From contig JADLCZ010000053.1 of NCBI GenBank assembly GCA_020846955.1, positions 1 through 8,098 on the forward strand: a DNA stretch of 8,098 nt. Direction: 5' to 3'. Shown here piece after piece: positions 5,666-8,098 of this stretch; position 1 is the stretch's first letter; the number at the start of each line of letters is the position of its first letter. The stretch is from Candidatus Nomurabacteria bacterium (GTDB taxonomy: Bacteria > Patescibacteriota > Minisyncoccia > Phycocordibacterales > UBA9973). The position numbers and the translations under genes were made by a program. Below the pieces are notes generated by a model, which was not told the origin of the DNA, did no database searches, and saw only the letters and a program-made list of their open reading frames with translations.

Positions 5666-6283
5666 ATGGATACATTGGCTAAATTATTTGGGGGGCAAGC
5701 TCGGATCAAAATTATGCGCTTATTCTTGCTAAATACTGATCAAGTTTTTACTATCGACGAGATAACTAGTCGTAGTAGAGTATTGCGGGCGGGAGCAAGA
5801 AGAGAAATCACATCATTAATATCGCTTGGCTTTATAAAAGTAAAAATTATAACAGTTGCAGGAAGTCGCGGATCCAAAAAGAAAGTTTCTGGATATGTAT
5901 TAAACAAAGATTTCCAATACCTCAAACCAATCAAAGATTTGCTCGTGGACCCAAATCTGCTTCTTCATGAAGATATTGTTCAGAAATTCAAACCAGTCGG
6001 CAAGATCAAATTGATGGTAGTAGCCGGAGTATTTATAGGGAATGTTGAAAGCCGTGCCGATATACTAATAGTAGGGGATAAACTCAAGCGCAATATAATA
6101 CAACAAATCGTGAAGGGTCTCGAGGTCGAAATCGGGAAAGAGCTTGATTATATAGTGCTAGATACTGCCGAATTTATTTACCGTATCAATATGTATGACA
6201 AATTGGTCCTTGATGTACTCGATTTTCCTCATTCTAAAATAATCAATACTGGGCAGTTATCCACATATATTGCCAAAAACTAG
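5666..6283 (+). CDS. Winged-helix DNA-binding protein with nucleotidyltransferase-like domain
   Basis: 205 residues from the ATG at 5666. The N-terminal part (1-80) starts MDTLAKLFGGQARIKIMRLF and continues with a helix-turn-helix and a Lys/Arg-rich wing (SRGSKKKVSGYVLN), a winged helix of ArsR-like type. Residues ~100-190 resemble a minimal nucleotidyltransferase fold: strand KLMVVAGVF, then SRADILIVGD, where Asp132 sits at the place of a metal-binding Asp, but the usual Gly-Ser motif is absent, so it may be inactive. I recall similar proteins as common but uncharacterised in Parcubacteria. A TTG start at 5645 would add seven residues but lies inside the terminator T-run; ATG 5666 is favoured by the -10 six bases before it. 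DNA target unknown. Confidence 0.85.
   Translation: MDTLAKLFGGQARIKIMRLFLLNTDQVFTIDEITSRSRVLRAGARREITSLISLGFIKVKIITVAGSRGSKKKVSGYVLNKDFQYLKPIKDLLVDPNLLLHEDIVQKFKPVGKIKLMVVAGVFIGNVESRADILIVGDKLKRNIIQQIVKGLEVEIGKELDYIVLDTAEFIYRINMYDKLVLDVLDFPHSKIINTGQLSTYIAKN
6257..6265 (+). promoter_or_regulatory. DnaA-box consensus inside the regulator gene
   Basis: A second exact TTATCCACA, here read as coding sequence (Leu-Ser-Thr) near the end of the 5666 gene and 29 bases before the -10 of the next promoter. It may be a chance match or may tie the downstream gene to DnaA. Confidence 0.3.
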
Positions 6284-6300
6284 TAAATATTTGGTATAAT
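6270..6300 (+). promoter_or_regulatory. Extended -10 promoter for the MscS-like gene
   Basis: TGG plus TATAAT (6295-6300), with TTGCCA at 6270-6275 as a possible -35 at a long 19-bp spacing. The context TTGGTATAATAAG matches the other promoters in the window. No start codon lies 6 bases on, so this promoter gives an untranslated leader of about 67 bases before the ATG at 6374. Confidence 0.65.
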
Positions 6301-6373
6301 AAGTAGGTACTATAAAAGGTCGAAGCTTTATGTGTACTTATTAATTATTATTTATTTTTTATATATTCTATTT

Positions 6374-7060
6374 ATGTTTATACAAACATGGGGAGAAGTA
6401 TTTAGTGCGTCCCTCTACAATTTGTGGTATGGATTCATAGGCTTCGTACCAAATCTGATTGTAGCACTCATTATTTTTATAGTGGGATGGGTTGTTGGTT
6501 CTGTTATTGGCAAGGCTATCAGCCAAGTACTTGACGTTTTGAAAGTAAACAAGCTTTTCGAGAGTGCAGGTGCAAACGACTTGATGAACCGTGCTGGAAT
6601 GAGACTCAATGTTGGAGGATTTCTAGGGGGAATCGTAAAGTGGTTTATCATCGTAGTATTCTTGATGACATCACTTGAAATCCTAGGTCTTACACAAGTT
6701 AACGATTTCCTACGTGAATCAGTATTGTTCTACCTACCAAAGGTTGTAATTGCAGCATTGGTATTGGTAATCGCTGGAGTAATTGCTGACGCAATGAAGA
6801 AGATAGTGGTAGCAAGTGCCAAAGCTGCTAATTCACATTCAGCGAACTTGCTCGGAACAATCACACACTACGCTATATGGATATTTGCATTCATAATTGC
6901 ATTATCAGAACTTGGAATTGCTGCACAATTTATGCAGATTCTATTCACTGGTATCGTGGCTATGCTTGCGATCGCTGGAGGACTTGCGTTTGGATTGGGC
7001 GGCAAAGATGTTGCCGGCCGAACAGTGCACAATATCTCTGAAGAAATGTCTTCAAAATAA
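6374..7060 (+). CDS. MscS-like membrane protein without beta domain (conserved TM-helix family)
   Basis: 228 residues from the ATG at 6374, with five likely membrane helices at about 22-46, 85-107, 123-142, 163-184 and 186-208. It carries the conserved TM-helix signature twice (VPNLIVALIIFIVGWVVG and LPKVVIAALVLVIAGVIA) and ends with AFGLGGKDVAGRTVHNI, which resembles the pore helix of MscS channels. The soluble beta domain that follows in MscS is absent; the protein stops 18 residues after GLGGKD. Similar small proteins of this family are known without proven channel function. A GTG at 6332 would add 14 hydrophobic residues; I prefer 6374 because family proteins start near FxQTWG and a TATATT lies 6 bases before it. 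A terminator follows at 7079-7103. Confidence 0.8.
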   Translation: MFIQTWGEVFSASLYNLWYGFIGFVPNLIVALIIFIVGWVVGSVIGKAISQVLDVLKVNKLFESAGANDLMNRAGMRLNVGGFLGGIVKWFIIVVFLMTSLEILGLTQVNDFLRESVLFYLPKVVIAALVLVIAGVIADAMKKIVVASAKAANSHSANLLGTITHYAIWIFAFIIALSELGIAAQFMQILFTGIVAMLAIAGGLAFGLGGKDVAGRTVHNISEEMSSK

Positions 7061-7078
7061 TAATTTATTTTATTTTTC

Positions 7079-7103
7079 AAAAAGCCCCTTTTGGGGGCTT
7101 TTT
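7079..7103 (+). terminator. Terminator of the MscS-like gene
   Basis: AAAAAGCCCC (7079-7088), loop TTTTG, GGGGCTTTTT (7094-7103): a perfect 10-bp stem with A and T tracts that would work on both strands. It lies 18 bases after the stop. Confidence 0.9.
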
Positions 7104-7125
7104 GATTTGCAAATAATTTATCATA

Positions 7126-7165
7126 AGTGATACACATTTTAGCATATGCTAAAATGTGTATCACT
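7126..7165. repeat. Perfect 40-bp palindrome without spacer
   Basis: The left arm AGTGATACACATTTTAGCAT (7126-7145) is exactly complementary to 7146-7165, with CATATG at the centre. There is no loop and no adjacent T-run, so it is not a standard terminator; terminator duty is already served 23 bases upstream. It lies 56 bases before the cytidylyltransferase start and could be a dimer or tetramer operator, a cruciform site or the relic of a mobile palindrome. Confidence 0.9.
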
Positions 7166-7186
7166 AGTTTTTGCTTTGTATGTAGT

Positions 7187-7212
7187 TTGCAAAAAGTAAA
7201 TTTTCGTATAGA
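7187..7212 (+). promoter_or_regulatory. Weak candidate promoter of the 7222 gene
   Basis: TATAGA (7207-7212) ends 9 bases before the ATG. TTGCAA (7187-7192) is a possible -35 but only 14 bp away, so the assignment is uncertain. Confidence 0.3.
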
Positions 7213-7221
7213 CTTATTTAT

Positions 7222-7638
7222 ATGTTGGAAAAAAATAAAAAAATAATCGGATTTACTTGCGGAGCATTTGATATCACTCATGCCGGACATTATTTGATGT
7301 TCAAAGAATGTCGCGAGCAATGCGATTTTTTAATTGTGGGGTTACAGATTAATCCAAACATTGATCGTAAAGAAAAAAATAAACCAGTCCAAACTCTGAA
7401 AGAAAGAAAAATTCAGTTAGAAGCATGCAAATATATCGACAAAATAATCACATACAAAACAGAAAAAGAATTAGTACAATTGTTAAAGAAAATCAATCCC
7501 CATATTCGCTTCCTCGGAGCTGATTGGAAAGGGAAGTATTTTACCGGCAAGGAGTTGCCAATAAAAGTTATCTTTAATAGCCGTAATCACAACTACTCCT
7601 CAAGCGCCCTCCGAGAGCGAATACTCAAGGCTAAATAG
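7222..7638 (+). CDS. Cytidylyltransferase-family nucleotidyltransferase
   Basis: 138 residues, the usual size of the small TagD/RfaE2-type enzymes. The N terminus has the nucleotide-binding GAFDITHAGH with the HxGH signature (His20, His23). Residues 60-73 (KERKIQLEACKYID) match the conserved ER-x-x-L-x-A-C-x-x-VD helix, FLGADWKGK (97-105) follows the central strand, and NYSSSALRERI (124-134) is the SSSxxR-type second phosphate-binding motif. Such enzymes transfer CMP or AMP from the nucleotide triphosphate to a phosphorylated small molecule (for example glycerol 3-phosphate or a sugar phosphate); the substrate cannot be read from the sequence. ATG 7222 gives the canonical start; no Shine-Dalgarno. 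Its stop codon lies inside the terminator stem at 7633-7679. Confidence 0.88.
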   Translation: MLEKNKKIIGFTCGAFDITHAGHYLMFKECREQCDFLIVGLQINPNIDRKEKNKPVQTLKERKIQLEACKYIDKIITYKTEKELVQLLKKINPHIRFLGADWKGKYFTGKELPIKVIFNSRNHNYSSSALRERILKAK

Positions 7639-7679
7639 CCTAAAAATCCCTTCAAAAAGAAGGGATTTTTAGGCTATTT
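7633..7679 (+). terminator. 21-bp perfect-stem terminator containing the stop codon of the 7222 gene
   Basis: Left arm 7633-7653, loop AAAAA, right arm 7659-7679, with no mismatch. The core CCCTTC/GAAGGG followed by ATTTTT at 7665-7670 is a standard terminator; the T tract itself is paired with an A tract, so it can end transcription from both sides. The TAG at 7636-7638 is part of the left arm. Confidence 0.88.
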
Positions 7680-7698
7680 TAGTGCTTTGGCTAAAAAC

Positions 7699-7727
7699 TT
7701 GACTTCTAATACGGCTTAGTATAGAAT
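7699..7727 (+). promoter_or_regulatory. Strong promoter upstream of the 23S rRNA gene
   Basis: TTGACT (7699-7704), exactly 17 bp, TAGAAT (7722-7727): close to consensus at both boxes and the best promoter in the window. Transcription should start near 7734, 3 bases before an ATG. It is the only clear promoter between the cytidylyltransferase gene and 23S rRNA. Confidence 0.75.
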
Positions 7728-7736
7728 AGCTTCACG

Positions 7737-7778
7737 ATGTTAATAAAAGAAATCACCAAAACAAAGCGGAAAAAATAA
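7737..7778 (+). CDS. Possible 13-residue leader peptide
   Basis: ATG to TAA encodes MLIKEITKTKRKK, with 6 of 13 residues Lys or Arg. It starts about 3 bases after the predicted transcription start. Its last four codons (AAG CGG AAA AAA) plus stop coincide with the 5' arm of the antiterminator-like pairing described at 7766-7821. Too short to claim from coding statistics; the support is position only. Confidence 0.35.
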   Translation: MLIKEITKTKRKK

Positions 7779-7821
7779 AGCACTTTTTTGTTTTATTTGT
7801 CCGCCATGAAGGCGGTTTTTT
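7766..7821 (+). promoter_or_regulatory. Attenuator-like RNA: competing antiterminator and terminator
   Basis: GCGGA (7766-7770) can pair with TCCGC (7800-7804), and AAATAAA (7773-7779) with TTTATTT (7792-7798), giving a 12-bp interrupted stem. This uses the bases CCGC that form the 5' arm of the terminator stem (7801-7805), so the two structures exclude each other. An independent small RNA of about 88 bases ending at 7821 is the main alternative. Confidence 0.45.
7801..7821 (+). terminator. Intrinsic terminator between the promoter and 23S rRNA
   Basis: CCGCC (7801-7805), loop ATGAA, GGCGG (7811-7815), then T6. It has a GC-only stem and a clean T-run, lies about 70-90 bases after the strong promoter, and precedes 23S by about 250 bases. 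Confidence 0.75.
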
Positions 7822-7851
7822 AATTTCATCTGATACCTTGATAATTGAATT

Positions 7852-7972
7852 CTATTCTCGCTCACTGTTATCCTAAATTTTTTTAGGGTCTTTTATCGAG
7901 TGAGAAATAGATCCCCGCAAAGCAAGGCGGGGAAAATGTAATGTAAATCCCGTCACTCGAGAGTGACAGGAT
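7852..7972. other. Cluster of hairpins in the 23S leader
   Basis: Three consecutive inverted repeats: CTCACT (7861-7866) with AGTGAG (7899-7904), extended by CTATT/AATAG and enclosing CCTAAA-TTTT-TTTAGG (7872-7887) before GTCTTTT; TCCCCGC (7912-7918) with GCGGGGA (7927-7933); and GTCACT-CGAG-AGTGAC (7952-7967), extended by ATCC/GGAT. No coding frame is supported. It may be a repeat element that landed in the leader or structured rRNA-precursor leader. The second and third hairpins look like the small palindromes that are widespread in intergenic DNA of related genomes, from memory only. Confidence 0.65.
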
Positions 7973-7981
7973 AAATATATA

Positions 7982-8017
7982 AGCTCTTTATTATTTCGAA
8001 AGCGGTTTTGAAATAAT
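7982..8017 (+). promoter_or_regulatory. boxA-like antitermination site with following hairpin
   Basis: AGCTCTTTA (7982-7990) matches the core of rRNA boxA (GCTCTTTA), the NusB-S10 loading site. It runs straight into a stem ATTATTTCGAAA (7990-8001) / TTTTGAAATAAT (8006-8017) around GCGG, with one G-T pair. A position about 80 bases before mature 23S fits an rRNA leader or spacer. Confidence 0.65.
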
Positions 8018-8024
8018 TGAGAAT

Positions 8025-8067
8025 AAACCAAAATAGCAATATTTTGTTGTGTGGTTTTCAAATTTCC
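8025..8067. other. Precursor stem region just before mature 23S
   Basis: CAAAATA-GCAA-TATTTTG (8029-8046) is a perfect hairpin with a GNRA-type tetraloop, enclosed by AACCA / TGGTT (8026-8030, 8052-8056). AATTTCC (8061-8067) can also pair with GGAAATT (8073-8079), which overlaps the expected mature 5' end. Likely part of the rRNA processing structure. Confidence 0.5.
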
Positions 8068-8098
8068 TAATAGGAAATTAAGAGCATATGGTGGATGC
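8068..8098 (+). rRNA. rrl: 23S ribosomal RNA, first ~31 bases, cut by window end
   Basis: TTAAGAGCATATGGTGGATGC (from 8078) aligns without gaps to bases 11-31 of E. coli 23S rRNA, including the nearly invariant GGTGGATGC. The mature 5' end is placed near 8068 by this alignment. The rest of the gene lies beyond the window. Confidence 0.88.

Noticed and set aside
6332..6373. GTG start adding 14 residues to the MscS-like protein
   Set aside because: The extra residues are low-complexity hydrophobic codons from AT-rich DNA; the family-like start is at 6374. Not fully excluded, as AAAAGG lies 13 bases before the GTG.
6868..7320. Minus-strand ORF of 150 codons spanning the MscS-like gene end and the 40-bp palindrome
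   Set aside because: It crosses a terminator, the palindrome and the start of another gene, and has no family features.
7873..8061. Minus-strand ORF of 62 codons across the 23S leader
   Set aside because: It runs through the hairpin cluster, boxA and precursor stems, has no promoter or recognisable domain, and is explained by open frame chance in AT-rich repeats.
1..8098. Recoding of UGA (as in Gracilibacteria) because no gene here ends in TGA
   Set aside because: No in-frame TGA occurs in any accepted gene, glycine uses GGN codons normally, and ten stops are too few to prove avoidance. The standard bacterial code fits.

Overview
The window looks like an AT-rich bacterial chromosome, most likely a member of the Candidate Phyla Radiation (Patescibacteria, Parcubacteria-like). 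The organism call is an inference from gene style: a REP-associated tyrosine transposase remnant, short ribosomal-protein genes without visible Shine-Dalgarno sequences, a winged-helix/nucleotidyltransferase-like regulator and a small MscS-like membrane protein, all resembling families I know from that group. No taxonomic search was possible. All genes read on the + strand, and all stops are TAA or TAG.

Layout. 1-492: 3' part of a REP-associated (HUH/Y1) transposase, with one copy of a 17-bp palindrome inside the coding frame and an inverted copy just after the gene. 587-3355: a two-gene operon for a membrane-anchored protein with an EF-hand-like calcium loop and a large secreted alpha/beta hydrolase with an Ig-like domain and an unrecognised C-terminal domain. 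3371-4162: a membrane-anchored DUF3298-type protein. 4198-4293: a 31-residue single-helix microprotein. 4294-5592: the rplJ-rplL (L10-L7/L12) operon with promoter, probable L10 leader RNA, terminator and five short arrays of 7-bp repeats. 5666-6283: a winged-helix regulator with a nucleotidyltransferase-like domain. 6374-7060: an MscS-like membrane protein without the soluble beta domain. 7126-7165: a perfect 40-bp palindrome. 7222-7638: a small cytidylyltransferase-type enzyme, ended by a 21-bp terminator stem that contains its stop codon. 7639-8067: a structured leader with a strong promoter, an attenuator-like hairpin pair, a hairpin cluster and a boxA. From about 8068: the first ~31 bases of 23S rRNA, cut by the window edge.

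Three patterns stand out. First, four genes have a -10 hexamer exactly 6 bases before their ATG, so their transcripts should start on or next to the start codon (leaderless); a weaker fifth case exists. Second, the rplJ-rplL intergenic DNA is built from several unrelated sequence motifs that all share a 7-bp period, and near-identical CTAGNNN arrays sit directly before both ribosomal-protein start codons. Third, the 23S rRNA gene has its own upstream region with no 16S gene in the 8 kb before it; that region encodes a possible 13-codon leader peptide overlapping an antiterminator arm that competes with an intrinsic terminator.

How the parts work together: the rplJ/rplL products form the ribosomal stalk, and the 23S gene nearby belongs to the same machinery. 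The envelope genes (587-4293) appear to be a separate module of secreted or membrane-anchored proteins. Functions of several of these are not known.
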